From Clostridia bacterium (GTDB lineage: Bacteria; Bacillota; Clostridia; Oscillospirales; Acutalibacteraceae), in contig JAGAMK010000034.1 in NCBI GenBank assembly GCA_017624735.1, positions 1-64,000 on the forward strand: DNA of 64,000 bases, written 5' to 3'. Numbering within the stretch: position 1 is the first letter of the stretch; every line of letters starts with the position of its first letter. The translations under genes and the position numbers were made by a program. The notes under the pieces were generated by a model. The model ran no database searches and had not been told where the DNA came from. It saw only the letters and a list, made by a program, of their open reading frames with translations. Of the stretch, positions 1 to 7,846 are shown in pieces.

Positions 1-1
1 A

Positions 2-108
2 CCTTAAATCTTATAAGTTTGAGTGCAAAACAAGGCATAAATGCGAAGGAATCCTGACGGATTTCAAGCATTTTAACGAAGTTTTGTGCCAAAATCATTG
101 ATTTAAGG
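2..108. repeat. Long imperfect inverted-repeat element
   Basis: About 107 bases fold on themselves. The outer arm CCTTAAATC (2-10) pairs with GATTTAAGG (100-108), CAAAAC (26-31) with GTTTTG (81-86), AAATGC (39-44) with GCATTT, and AATCC (50-54) with GGATT (59-63) around a TGAC loop. No plausible gene overlaps it. It could be a small structured RNA, a REP or MITE-like repeat, or a transcript end. The pairing is visible; the role is unknown. Confidence 0.5.
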
Positions 109-128
109 CTGTTAAATCCCTAATTGAG

Positions 129-147
129 AGACCCCAAAGGGGAGCCA
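129..147. repeat. Short GC hairpin, possible terminator or repeat remnant
   Basis: CCCC-AAA-GGGG sits inside a GGCTCCCC-like sequence (reverse strand) resembling the left part of the repeat at 3629-3674. It lies just downstream of the minus-strand SCP2-like gene, so it may help end that transcript, although no strong T-run follows. Confidence 0.35.
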
Positions 148-164
148 ATTTTTCGTTTTTCTTA

Positions 165-488
165 TTATTTCACAAGGTTGATTATAGTAAGTACAGCACC
201 TGCATCGCCGTCAACAACAACTTTACCTTTGTTATATGCTTCAATCGGGTCAAGTTTACCTTCAAGAAGTTTCATAAGGTTTGTTGGATTAACTGTAACG
301 ATAGCATTTCTGTCATAGTATTCATAAGGCTCAACATTTACGTTGTGGTCTTTAACTTCAATATAAAAAATGCCGTTTACATTCTTACCTTCAAGGTTAA
401 TTTGTAAAGCAACGACACCATCAATGCTTGATGCGTCAACGTCTTGGAATTTAGCCTTAACCTTTGCTACAACCTGTTCGTATGTCAT
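165..488 (-). CDS. SCP2 sterol-carrier-domain-like small protein
   Basis: A 107-residue single-domain protein with the pattern of SCP2-like lipid-binding proteins: an alternating beta region (residues ~20-60), then helix-rich segments containing a conserved-looking 'GKLDPIEAYNKGKVVVDGD' stretch near the C terminus. Such proteins are cytoplasmic and thought to bind hydrophobic ligands, but no bacterial substrate is assigned. The ATG at 488 was chosen over an in-frame GTG at 497 because the GGGGTG Shine-Dalgarno overlaps that GTG. It is transcribed alone, divergently from the lipase, from the promoter at 520-548. Confidence 0.75.
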   Translation of the reverse strand: MTYEQVVAKVKAKFQDVDASSIDGVVALQINLEGKNVNGIFYIEVKDHNVNVEPYEYYDRNAIVTVNPTNLMKLLEGKLDPIEAYNKGKVVVDGDAGAVLTIINLVK

Positions 489-519
489 GGTTTTCACCCC
501 TTATTTTTAATTTTTTATA

Positions 520-548
520 ATATTATCATAAACGAATTCTCTTTGCAA
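520..548 (-). promoter_or_regulatory. Promoter of the SCP2-like gene
   Basis: On the minus strand a TTGCAA -35 box and a TAATAT -10 box are separated by exactly 17 bases, about 30 bases upstream of the start codon. Confidence 0.6.
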
Positions 549-712
549 ATTCACACATTTCCATAATTTATGAAAACAACACGTAAAAATAGGTCGTAAT
601 AGGAAAAAACAAGGAAATTATTTAAATAAATTAGATAAAAAATTAAAGAAAAAAATATGATAAATAGTGAAGCTTACAAAATTAAAAAAATTAAATTTTT
701 TATTATTTTTTA

Positions 713-741
713 ATGACAAAAAAACAGTTTTATGGTACAAT
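713..741 (+). promoter_or_regulatory. Promoter of the lipase-miaB run
   Basis: ATGACA (-35) and TACAAT (-10) are 17 bases apart, which places transcription start near 748. This argues against the upstream start codon at 713 for the following gene, since that codon would lie in the -35 box. Confidence 0.55.
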
Positions 742-784
742 TAAACCATTAATATGCAGAAGTCTGCAATTTGGAGGGAAAATT

Positions 785-1732
785 ATGGCATTGGTAAAAA
801 AAGAGGCTTATTTTAACTCATCAAACGGCTTAAATAAGATAAGAACTCTCATCTGGGAAGACGATGAATTAACACCTATCGGTATTGTTCAGTTAACACA
901 TGGTATGGCTGAACATATTGCACGTTATGACGAGTTTGCACGTTTTCTTGCGGGGAATGGATTTGTAGTTTGCGGTAATGACCACTTGGGTCACGGTAAG
1001 AGCATTGAAGACCGTTATCAGATTGGTTATATGGGAGATTATGACGGTGATAAGCGTCTTGTTGACGATATGCATATTCTCACAAAAATTATGAAAAAGA
1101 GAAACCCTGATATTCCATATTTCCTTTTTGGACATTCAATGGGTTCATTCTGTGCAAGAATTTACGCAGTTCATTTTGGCTATGAACTTGATGGTGTGAT
1201 TCTTTGTGGCACAGGAGATATGCCTGACCTTATCAACGCAGGTGTTGACCTTATTGACATGCTTGTAAGCAAGTATGGTCTCATGAGAAGAGTTGACAAG
1301 ATTGCTGAGATTATGAACAAAGGTTTCTCAATGTTGGGTACTGATAAAGAAAGCGCTCTTGCATGGCTTTCAGAAAACAAGGAAAACAGACTTAACTACT
1401 CAAATGATGAACTCTGTGGATTTACATACACACTTGCAGGTTATCGTGATATTTACAATATTATGCGTGAGGCTTGTGACTCTGCTTGGGCACTTAGAAT
1501 GCCAAAAGATTTACCTGTTATGATTATTTCAGGTGCTAATGACCCTGTTGGTATGAATGGTAAAGGCGTTTTAGCAGTTGCTGATAGTCTTGCAGGTGAA
1601 GGAATTGAACCAACAACAATCCTTTATCCTGGAATGAGACACGAAATTCTTAATGAAACAGACAATGATGTTGTATTTAAAGATGTTCTCTCATTCTTAT
1701 TATCAACTTATACTAAGGAAGTATCATTTTGA
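785..1732 (+). CDS. Alpha/beta hydrolase, monoacylglycerol-lipase type
   Basis: A cytoplasmic serine hydrolase of 315 residues, matching the lysophospholipase/monoglyceride lipase (Hydrolase_4) family. The oxyanion region reads LTHGMAEH. The nucleophile elbow is GHSMGS with Ser118, followed by a probable catalytic Asp253 (GANDPVG) and His286 (GMRHE). The ATG at 785 is preceded by GGAGGG with good spacing; an in-frame ATG at 713 is rejected because of the promoter position. Its stop overlaps the TTG start of miaB, so the two are translationally coupled. The natural ester substrate is unknown. Confidence 0.85.
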   Translation: MALVKKEAYFNSSNGLNKIRTLIWEDDELTPIGIVQLTHGMAEHIARYDEFARFLAGNGFVVCGNDHLGHGKSIEDRYQIGYMGDYDGDKRLVDDMHILTKIMKKRNPDIPYFLFGHSMGSFCARIYAVHFGYELDGVILCGTGDMPDLINAGVDLIDMLVSKYGLMRRVDKIAEIMNKGFSMLGTDKESALAWLSENKENRLNYSNDELCGFTYTLAGYRDIYNIMREACDSAWALRMPKDLPVMIISGANDPVGMNGKGVLAVADSLAGEGIEPTTILYPGMRHEILNETDNDVVFKDVLSFLLSTYTKEVSF

Positions 1733-3141
1733 CAAACTTTGTATCAAACGAACAGATTGAATTACAAAAGAATATAGCAGGTGAAGTAGCGGAACTTTTG
1801 CTTCACCGTCACGGTACAAGTCCCAAGGCATTTGTTCATACTTACGGCTGTCAGGGAAATGTAGCAGATAGCGAAAGAATAAAAGGTCTTCTTTCATTAA
1901 TGGGTTACACTATGACTGAAGAAAAAGAAGAGGCAGATTTAATTCTCTATAACACTTGTGCAATTCGTGAACATGCCGAGGACAGAGTTTTCGGCAATGT
2001 TGGTGCAATAAAGAAGTTAAAGCAGACAAATCCCAATCTCATAATTGCACTTTGTGGTTGTATGATGCAACAGGAGCATATCCGCGAAAAACTTTTCAAG
2101 AGTTACCCATTTGTTGATATTGTTTTCGGCACTCATAATCAGTACAAAGTACCTGAAATATTTAAGGCATATTTAACAAGAGGTAAAAGATTTTTTGCAG
2201 ATATGACCGAGACAAATGAAGTTGCCGAGGGCATTCCTGCACTTCGTGATAACTCTGCAAAGGCATGGTTACCAATAATGTACGGCTGTGATAATTTCTG
2301 TACTTACTGTGTTGTACCTTATGTAAGAGGTAGGGAGAGAAGTCGTAAATCAGCGGATATAATTGCAGAATTTAAGCAGATAGTTGCAGAAGGCTATAAG
2401 GATATTACATTACTTGGTCAGAATGTTAACTCATACGGAAAAGGTCTTGAAGAGGATATTAATTTCTCAAAACTTATCCGTCATTTGAACGAAATTCCAG
2501 GCGATTTCACAATACGATTTATGACCTCACATCCAAAGGATTGCACAAAAGAACTCATTGATACAATAGCAGAGTGTGAAAAGGCTTCAAAGCATATTCA
2601 TCTTCCCGTGCAGTCAGGTAATAATCGAATTCTTAAGGAAATGAATCGTCGTTATACTCGTGAAAAGTACTTTGAACTTATAAATTATGCAAAAGAAAAA
2701 ATTGAAGGTCTGTCCCTAACAAGTGATATAATCGTTGGTTTCCCGGGGGAAACTTACGAGGAATTCTGCGACACATTGTCACTTGTAAAAGAGGTTGGGT
2801 ACACTTCACTTTTCACATTTATTTTCTCATCAAGAAAAGGTACTAAGGCATCTTTAATGGATGACCCCGTACCTTACGAAGAAAAAAATAAATGGTTTAA
2901 AGAACTCTGTGATTTGCAAGAGAATATTGCAGCAAATCATAGTGCAGAAATGAAAGGTAAAACCTACCGTGTACTTTGTGAGGGTGAGAGTAAAACCCTT
3001 AAAGGTTATATGGCAGGTCGAACCGATGGAAATGTTATTATTGAATTCCCAAGTGATGACCAAGGTTTAGTTGGAAAATTCTGTCATGTAAAAGTAACAG
3101 AATCACTTAACTGGTTAGTCCGTGGAGAACTCGTTAAATAA
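1729..3141 (+). CDS. miaB: tRNA-2-methylthio-N6-dimethylallyladenosine synthase MiaB
   Basis: A radical-SAM methylthiotransferase that converts i6A37 to ms2i6A37 in tRNAs reading UNN codons; it acts after MiaA, encoded further down (9693-10640). The N-terminal UPF0004 domain carries cluster cysteines C41, C77 and C111. The radical SAM motif YGCDNFCTYC supplies C187, C191 and C194, and a TRAM RNA-binding domain closes the protein (~390-465). It is 470 residues, typical for the family. It starts with TTG, overlapping the lipase stop, with AAGGAAG just upstream. The YGCQGN variant in the first motif retains the cysteine. Confidence 0.95.
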   Translation: MTNFVSNEQIELQKNIAGEVAELLLHRHGTSPKAFVHTYGCQGNVADSERIKGLLSLMGYTMTEEKEEADLILYNTCAIREHAEDRVFGNVGAIKKLKQTNPNLIIALCGCMMQQEHIREKLFKSYPFVDIVFGTHNQYKVPEIFKAYLTRGKRFFADMTETNEVAEGIPALRDNSAKAWLPIMYGCDNFCTYCVVPYVRGRERSRKSADIIAEFKQIVAEGYKDITLLGQNVNSYGKGLEEDINFSKLIRHLNEIPGDFTIRFMTSHPKDCTKELIDTIAECEKASKHIHLPVQSGNNRILKEMNRRYTREKYFELINYAKEKIEGLSLTSDIIVGFPGETYEEFCDTLSLVKEVGYTSLFTFIFSSRKGTKASLMDDPVPYEEKNKWFKELCDLQENIAANHSAEMKGKTYRVLCEGESKTLKGYMAGRTDGNVIIEFPSDDQGLVGKFCHVKVTESLNWLVRGELVK

Positions 3142-3178
3142 TAAAAAATTAAAGTTAGAATAAAGGAGCAAAAACAAA

Positions 3179-3607
3179 ATGTCACTCGAAAAACTTACAA
3201 GAGAACTTGGTAAAGCAATTCAGCAGGATGAAAGATATCTTGCAATGCAGAAAGCAATTGAGGCTAACGAAAAAGATACAGCACTCAACGAGCTTATGAG
3301 CAAAATTCAGCTTATTCAGGTTTCATACCAGCACGAAGCATCAAAGGAAGAGCCAAACGAAGATAAAATGAAGGCTTACGATGAAGAATTCCGTGGTGTT
3401 TACACAGAAATCATGATGAACCCAAATATGCAGGCTTATGAAAAAGCAAGACAGGATATCGACGAGCTTATGAATTACCTTACAGGTATTCTTGCTATGT
3501 GTGTTAACGGTGATGACCCTGACACATGTGACCCTAAAGCACATCAGTGCGGTGGCGACTGCTCAGGCTGTCATTGTGACTGTGGCGACGAAGGCTGTAA
3601 CCACTAA
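3179..3607 (+). CDS. ylbF: YlbF/YmcA-family protein with a cysteine-rich tail
   Basis: A 142-residue helical YlbF-family protein. Bacillus relatives (YlbF-YmcA-YaaT) form an iron-sulfur complex that influences mRNA maturation and development. Residues 1-105 are helical. The tail from 108 to 140 holds eight cysteines (108, 117, 124, 128, 131, 133, 135, 140), enough to bind metal or an Fe-S cluster. The gene lies between miaB and mutS, a familiar Firmicute order. Start ATG follows AAAGGAG. The family call is from sequence character; function in this organism is inferred. Confidence 0.8.
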   Translation: MSLEKLTRELGKAIQQDERYLAMQKAIEANEKDTALNELMSKIQLIQVSYQHEASKEEPNEDKMKAYDEEFRGVYTEIMMNPNMQAYEKARQDIDELMNYLTGILAMCVNGDDPDTCDPKAHQCGGDCSGCHCDCGDEGCNH

Positions 3608-3628
3608 TTAACTAAAACAATTAAACTC

Positions 3629-3674
3629 GGCTCCCCTGAAAGGGGAGCTGTCACCGCAAGGTGACTGAGGGGTT
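3629..3674. repeat. Double-hairpin palindromic repeat
   Basis: Two adjacent stem-loops: CTCCCCT/AGGGGAG (3631-3647), and GTCACC-GCAA-GGTGAC (3650-3665) with a GNRA-type tetraloop, ending GAGGGGTT. Similar 'AGGGGAGCTG...TGACTGAGGGG' elements are known to me as interspersed repeats in gut Clostridia genomes. The element sits in the ylbF-mutS gap and creates an in-frame GTG (3661) that is not the mutS start. Confidence 0.6.
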
Positions 3675-3708
3675 AATCAAAAAATTTGAACGAGAAGGAA
3701 TCAAAAAT

Positions 3709-6315
3709 ATGGCACTTTCCCCAATGATGCAACAATATTTTCAAATAAAACAGAATTATGAAGACACCATATTAATGTTCCGTCTTGGTGACTTTTACGA
3801 GATGTTCTTTGACGATGCTAAAACAGCATCAAAAGAGCTTGAACTTGTACTTACAGGTCGTGACTGTGGTGAAGAAGAACGCGCACCAATGTGTGGCGTA
3901 CCGTTTCATAGTGCAGACGGTTATATTGCTAAACTTGTGTCTAAAGGCTATAAGGTTGCAATCTGTGAGCAGATGGAAGACCCTGCAACTGCAAAAGGTA
4001 TTGTAAAACGTGATGTTATTCGTGTTATTACTCCGGGTACTGTAATCGAAAGTTCAATGCTTGATGAATCAAAGAATAATTATCTCGCATCTGTTTGTGC
4101 AGCCAACGGAAATGTTGGTATGTGCTTTATCGATATTTCAACAGGCGAGGTCAATTTAACAGAATTTTCTGAAAATATCGAGCAAAGAGTTATAAACGAA
4201 ATGGGCAGATATAATCCAACGGAAATTATCCTTAACAAAGAAGTAGTTTCATTTAATTCTCTTGCCGATTTTATATCTAAAAAACTTGAAGCGTCTGTTG
4301 AGTTATTGATTGAAGAATTTGACTTTACTAATGCAGAAAACATCTGCAAAGAGCATTTTAATACTAATGATTTAGGCACAATTTCTCTTAATCAAAGAAA
4401 TACTGCAGTTTGTGCATTGGGTGCAGCACTCTCTTATCTTCGTTCAACTCAAAAAAGAGATTTAGAGAATATCAAGGACATCAATTTCTATACTGATGCA
4501 AAACTTATGAGCCTTGGTATTTCTGCAATCCGTAATCTTGAACTTTTGGAAACAATGCGTGATATGGATAAAAAAGGCTCGCTTCTCTGGGTGCTTGATA
4601 AGACTAAAACTGCTATGGGTAAAAGAATGCTTCGTTCATTTATTGAACGACCATTGTATGATTGTGTAGAAATCTCAAAGCGTCTTAATGCTGTGGACGA
4701 GCTTTATAAAAATACAGAACTTCGTGAGAGCGAAACAGAACTTTTAATAAGTGTTTATGATATGGAACGTCTTATGACACGTATTGTCTATAACACAGCC
4801 AATGCGAAAGAGCTTCTTTCTCTTAAAACGACTCTCGAAAAACTGCCAGAAATTAAAGAAAACCTTAAAGAAGCAAATTGTAATTTGCTTAAATACATTT
4901 TCAATGAAATTGATGTTTTAGACGATGTCTGCTCACTTATTGATGTTGCAATTAAAGAAGATGCACCATTCTCTGTCCGTGAGGGCGGAATGATTAAAGA
5001 TGGATTTAATAAAGAACTTGACGAACTCCGTGACATTGTCAATGGCGGTAAATCTGTTCTTGCAAAACTTGAAGCCGACGAGCAGGAAAAAACAGGTATT
5101 AAAAAACTTAAAATTGGCTATAACAAAGTTTTCGGTTATTACTTCGAAGTCCTTAACTCTTATAAAGAGTTAGTGCCAGATACATACATACGAAAACAAA
5201 CACTTTCAAATTGTGAAAGATATATTACAGAAGAACTCAAAACTCTTGAAACAAGAGTTTTAGGTGCACAAGAGCGAATTGTAGGTCTTGAATATGAGAT
5301 TTTTAATTCCATCCGTAAAAAGATTGCAGGGGAGTATTTAAGAACACAACGTACAGCCCACGCAATAGCACTTTTGGATGTTCTCTGTTCATTCGCAACA
5401 GTTTCGGTTAAGAATAACTATACAAGACCTGATATCAACGATAAAGGTGTTATCCGTATTAACGAAGGTCGTCACCCTGTAATAGAAAGTTTACAGAAAA
5501 AGACAATGTTTGTGCCTAATGACACCTTGCTTGACTGCGAAGAAAACAGAATGGCAGTAATCACAGGTCCTAATATGGCGGGTAAGTCCACATATATGCG
5601 ACAGATTGCAATTATAACAATTATGGCTCAGATGGGTTGTTTTGTTCCTGCAAAATCAGCGGATATTGGCATTGTTGACAGCATTTTCACCCGTGTTGGT
5701 GCGTCCGACGATTTGGCATCGGGTCAGTCAACCTTTATGGTTGAAATGAATGAGGTTGCTGAAATTCTTAAATATGCAACAAAGAACAGTCTTATTATCC
5801 TTGACGAAATCGGTCGCGGTACATCCACCTTTGACGGTATGAGTATTGCTCGTTCAGTTGTTGAGTATATTGCCGATAAAAAGAAAATCGGTGCAAAAAC
5901 ACTTTTTGCAACTCATTATCACGAATTGTCCGAATTAGAGGGCACGGTTGACGGTGTTAAGAATTATAATATCGCAGTTAAAAAACGTGGTGACGATATT
6001 ACGTTCCTTCGTCGCATTGTCCGTGGCGGTGCAGACGGCTCCTACGGTATTGAGGTTGCAAAGCTTGCAGGTGTGCCCGATAATGTTATCAAACGAGCAA
6101 AAGCAATCCTCAAAACCCTTGAAGATAATGACTTAATGAAACCTAAAATGGTTAAAGATATTCCCGAAGAAAAAGAGCCCCAGTTCCAGATGTCCTTTGA
6201 ATCAAATTCAAGAGAATACATTATGGATAGACTCCGCACAGTGGATATAAACACCCTAACCCCAATCGAAGCAATGGGACTTCTCTACGAACTCATCGAC
6301 AAAGCAAAGAATTAA
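3709..6315 (+). CDS. mutS: DNA mismatch repair protein MutS
   Basis: The mismatch-recognition ATPase, 868 residues. The N-terminal mismatch-binding domain carries GDFYEMF, which contains the Phe-x-Glu-type wedge region. Connector, core and clamp domains follow; the ATPase has Walker A GPNMAGKST (~620-628) and LDEIGRGTS Walker B/D-loop. It works with MutL (7847-9691). The ATG at 3709 with AAGGA upstream is preferred to the GTG at 3661, which lies inside a palindromic repeat. Length matches MutS1. The usually adjacent mutL is separated here by an accessory block of about 1.5 kb. Confidence 0.97.
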   Translation: MALSPMMQQYFQIKQNYEDTILMFRLGDFYEMFFDDAKTASKELELVLTGRDCGEEERAPMCGVPFHSADGYIAKLVSKGYKVAICEQMEDPATAKGIVKRDVIRVITPGTVIESSMLDESKNNYLASVCAANGNVGMCFIDISTGEVNLTEFSENIEQRVINEMGRYNPTEIILNKEVVSFNSLADFISKKLEASVELLIEEFDFTNAENICKEHFNTNDLGTISLNQRNTAVCALGAALSYLRSTQKRDLENIKDINFYTDAKLMSLGISAIRNLELLETMRDMDKKGSLLWVLDKTKTAMGKRMLRSFIERPLYDCVEISKRLNAVDELYKNTELRESETELLISVYDMERLMTRIVYNTANAKELLSLKTTLEKLPEIKENLKEANCNLLKYIFNEIDVLDDVCSLIDVAIKEDAPFSVREGGMIKDGFNKELDELRDIVNGGKSVLAKLEADEQEKTGIKKLKIGYNKVFGYYFEVLNSYKELVPDTYIRKQTLSNCERYITEELKTLETRVLGAQERIVGLEYEIFNSIRKKIAGEYLRTQRTAHAIALLDVLCSFATVSVKNNYTRPDINDKGVIRINEGRHPVIESLQKKTMFVPNDTLLDCEENRMAVITGPNMAGKSTYMRQIAIITIMAQMGCFVPAKSADIGIVDSIFTRVGASDDLASGQSTFMVEMNEVAEILKYATKNSLIILDEIGRGTSTFDGMSIARSVVEYIADKKKIGAKTLFATHYHELSELEGTVDGVKNYNIAVKKRGDDITFLRRIVRGGADGSYGIEVAKLAGVPDNVIKRAKAILKTLEDNDLMKPKMVKDIPEEKEPQFQMSFESNSREYIMDRLRTVDINTLTPIEAMGLLYELIDKAKN

Positions 6316-6345
6316 TTCGTAATGCGTAATTCGAAATTCGTAATT
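6314..6345. repeat. Short ATTCGTAAT tandem repeat
   Basis: ATTCGTAAT-like units are repeated three to four times directly after the mutS stop, leading into a TTGTAGGG sequence. It is simple-sequence material with no coding potential. Confidence 0.45.
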
Positions 6346-6355
6346 GTAGGGAAAA

Positions 6356-6380
6356 TGTAGGGGACGACGACTCGGCGTCC
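6356..6380. repeat. TGTAGGGG palindromic repeat, copy 1
   Basis: TGTAGGGG is followed by a GC-rich palindrome GGACG...CGTCC. It is nearly identical to the copy at 6759-6783 and clearly richer in GC than its surroundings. Confidence 0.65.
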
Positions 6381-6411
6381 TAAAATATAGAAATTTTATT
6401 TGGTGATAATT

Positions 6412-6741
6412 ATGTCTTATCATGAATTTGGAATTATAGAAACTCCACCCAAAAAGGGAAAACGATATGATAAATATGAAGCCAAAAAATATAAGTGCAT
6501 TTCAGTCAATGATGACGACATAGAGAACATTATTAAAAAGCTAAGTGATATTGATTTCTATTGGCATACACTTGATGTTGCTGGAAAAGGACTTGCATAT
6601 TGTGGTATTACACTTATCTCACCATCATCAATGCAAAGTTTTATCTCTGTAATTGATGATATACCCGAATTACACTCGTTAAAAGAACTTTTACTAAAAG
6701 CTCTTAATGAAAATAAATGGATAATCCATTTTGGATTATAA
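6412..6741 (+). CDS. Hypothetical protein, 109 residues
   Basis: I do not recognise this family. It is a soluble, Lys/Asp-rich protein with no signal peptide or membrane segment. A basic N-terminal stretch (PPKKGKRYDKYEAKKYK) precedes a helical DDDIENIIKKL segment. The ATG at 6412 has GGTGA just upstream; a TTG at 6400 is less likely. It is the first of three small genes between mutS and mutL, each separated by TTGTAGGGG palindromes, so it may be accessory rather than core. Confidence 0.6.
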   Translation: MSYHEFGIIETPPKKGKRYDKYEAKKYKCISVNDDDIENIIKKLSDIDFYWHTLDVAGKGLAYCGITLISPSSMQSFISVIDDIPELHSLKELLLKALNENKWIIHFGL

Positions 6742-6758
6742 ATTAAAATGATGAAAAT

Positions 6759-6783
6759 TGTAGGGGACGACGACTCGGCGTCC
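6759..6783. repeat. TTGTAGGGG palindromic repeat, copy 2
   Basis: It shares the sequence TGTAGGGGACGACGACTCGG with copy 1 and lies 20 bases after the hypothetical gene's stop. The near-identity of the two copies flanking one gene suggests recent duplication or movement. Confidence 0.7.
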
Positions 6784-6803
6784 CGTTAGAAACACACCAA
6801 ACT

Positions 6804-6832
6804 TTGTAGGGGCAGGTCTCCGTGCCTGCCCG
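6804..6832. repeat. TTGTAGGGG palindromic repeat, copy 3
   Basis: TTGTAGGGG followed by GGGCAGG...CCTGCCC, the same head with a different palindrome. It contains a GTG (6822) that fakes an upstream start for the next gene. Confidence 0.65.
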
Positions 6833-6851
6833 CAAAAACGGAGAAAACCAA

Positions 6852-7262
6852 ATGAAAAAATACGAATTAAATGATATTGACAAAAAACTGATTGAAATTG
6901 GTTTAGAAGTATTAAAAGACAATTTTGATGATGGTATTTATAATCACACTGTTGGTTGTGCAATCCTTTGTAAAAACGGCAACATTTACAAAGGTGTGAA
7001 CTGTGATGGATTGCACGGTTCCTGTGCCGAATATATAACAATGGGAATTGCTATTTCAGCAGGAGAACGAGATTTTGACACAATCGTAGCAGTACACGAA
7101 AAACACTTAAACAGTGTTATATCACCTTGTGGTAATTGCAGACAAATGTTGCTTTCCTATTGTTCTGATATAAAGGTAATCGTAAATGACGAAAACGGTA
7201 AACTCATAAAAGTCAAGGCGAAAGACTTATTACCTTTTGCTTGGCAACCGTCAACTTATTAA
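6852..7262 (+). CDS. Cytidine/blasticidin-S deaminase-like zinc enzyme
   Basis: A 136-residue deaminase of the small tetrameric cytidine deaminase family. The zinc site is visible: GSCAEY supplies the Cys ligand and the catalytic Glu, and PCGNCRQ the other two Cys ligands. These enzymes hydrolyse cytidine or deoxycytidine to uridine. The C-terminal half (PCGxCRQ...DLLP) also resembles blasticidin-S deaminases, so the substrate is open. The ATG at 6852 follows CGGAGAAA; the GTG at 6822 lies in a repeat. It sits beside a Nudix gene and between mismatch-repair genes. Confidence 0.8.
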   Translation: MKKYELNDIDKKLIEIGLEVLKDNFDDGIYNHTVGCAILCKNGNIYKGVNCDGLHGSCAEYITMGIAISAGERDFDTIVAVHEKHLNSVISPCGNCRQMLLSYCSDIKVIVNDENGKLIKVKAKDLLPFAWQPSTY

Positions 7263-7272
7263 TTTGTAAATG

Positions 7273-7302
7273 TTGTAGGGGTCGGCGTCCTCGACGACCC
7301 AC
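7273..7302. repeat. TTGTAGGGG palindromic repeat, copy 4
   Basis: TTGTAGGGGTCG with a GTCGGCG...CGACGAC-type imperfect palindrome, directly downstream of the deaminase gene. Confidence 0.6.
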
Positions 7303-7317
7303 AAAAATCCACAAACT

Positions 7318-7343
7318 TTGTAGGAGCGATTCACGAACTGCCT
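7318..7343. repeat. TTGTAGG repeat, degenerate copy 5
   Basis: TTGTAGGAGCG... ending CTGCCTG keeps the head of the repeat, but its palindrome is decayed. It lies just upstream of the Nudix gene. Confidence 0.45.
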
Positions 7344-7369
7344 GAATTATAATAAAAGAGGTAACATAA

Positions 7370-7801
7370 ATGTTAGAAATAAAATTCTATGATAATATAG
7401 ATGATGAGTGTTTAAAGTTCGCAGTTATTATTTCTAAAACCAACGGCAAATGGGTATTTTGCAAACATAAAGAAAGAGATACCTATGAAATCCCTGGTGG
7501 TCATAGAGAAAATGGTGAAAGTATTTTAGATACAGCAAAACGAGAATTGCAAGAAGAAACAGGAGCGACTGATTTTACAATTAAACCTATTTGTGTATAT
7601 TCTGTAAAAGGAAAAACAAGGGTAAGCAATGAAGATGAAGAAAATTTTGGAATGCTTTTTATAGCAAATATAGTTTCTTTTGAAGAATTGCATAGCGAAA
7701 TGGAAAATATTTTGATTACAGATACATTGATTGATAATTGGACATATCCTTTAATTCAGCCCAAACTCATTCAAGAGGCTATGAATAGGGGATATTGTTG
7801 A
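7370..7801 (+). CDS. Nudix hydrolase
   Basis: A 143-residue pyrophosphohydrolase. The Nudix box is complete: GGHRENGESILDTAKRELQE continues into ETG, matching Gx5Ex7REUxEExGU. Family members cleave nucleoside diphosphate-linked compounds such as oxidised or non-canonical NTPs; this substrate is unknown. ATG with GAGGTAA upstream. It is third in the small accessory block and is followed after 45 bases by mutL, with which it may be co-transcribed. Confidence 0.85.
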   Translation: MLEIKFYDNIDDECLKFAVIISKTNGKWVFCKHKERDTYEIPGGHRENGESILDTAKRELQEETGATDFTIKPICVYSVKGKTRVSNEDEENFGMLFIANIVSFEELHSEMENILITDTLIDNWTYPLIQPKLIQEAMNRGYC

Positions 7802-7846
7802 TATAACATTAAAATAACATAACAAACTAAAACGAGGTGAACATCA

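Noticed and set aside
713..784. Extended start for the lipase gene
   Set aside because: The -35/-10 boxes (713-741) lie over this stretch, and GGAGGG precedes the ATG at 785.
3661..3708. Extended GTG start for MutS
   Set aside because: The GTG is part of a palindromic repeat; ATG 3709 has a proper AAGGA site and matches the family N terminus.
6822..6851. Extended GTG start for the deaminase
   Set aside because: It lies inside a TTGTAGGGG palindrome; ATG 6852 fits the family better.
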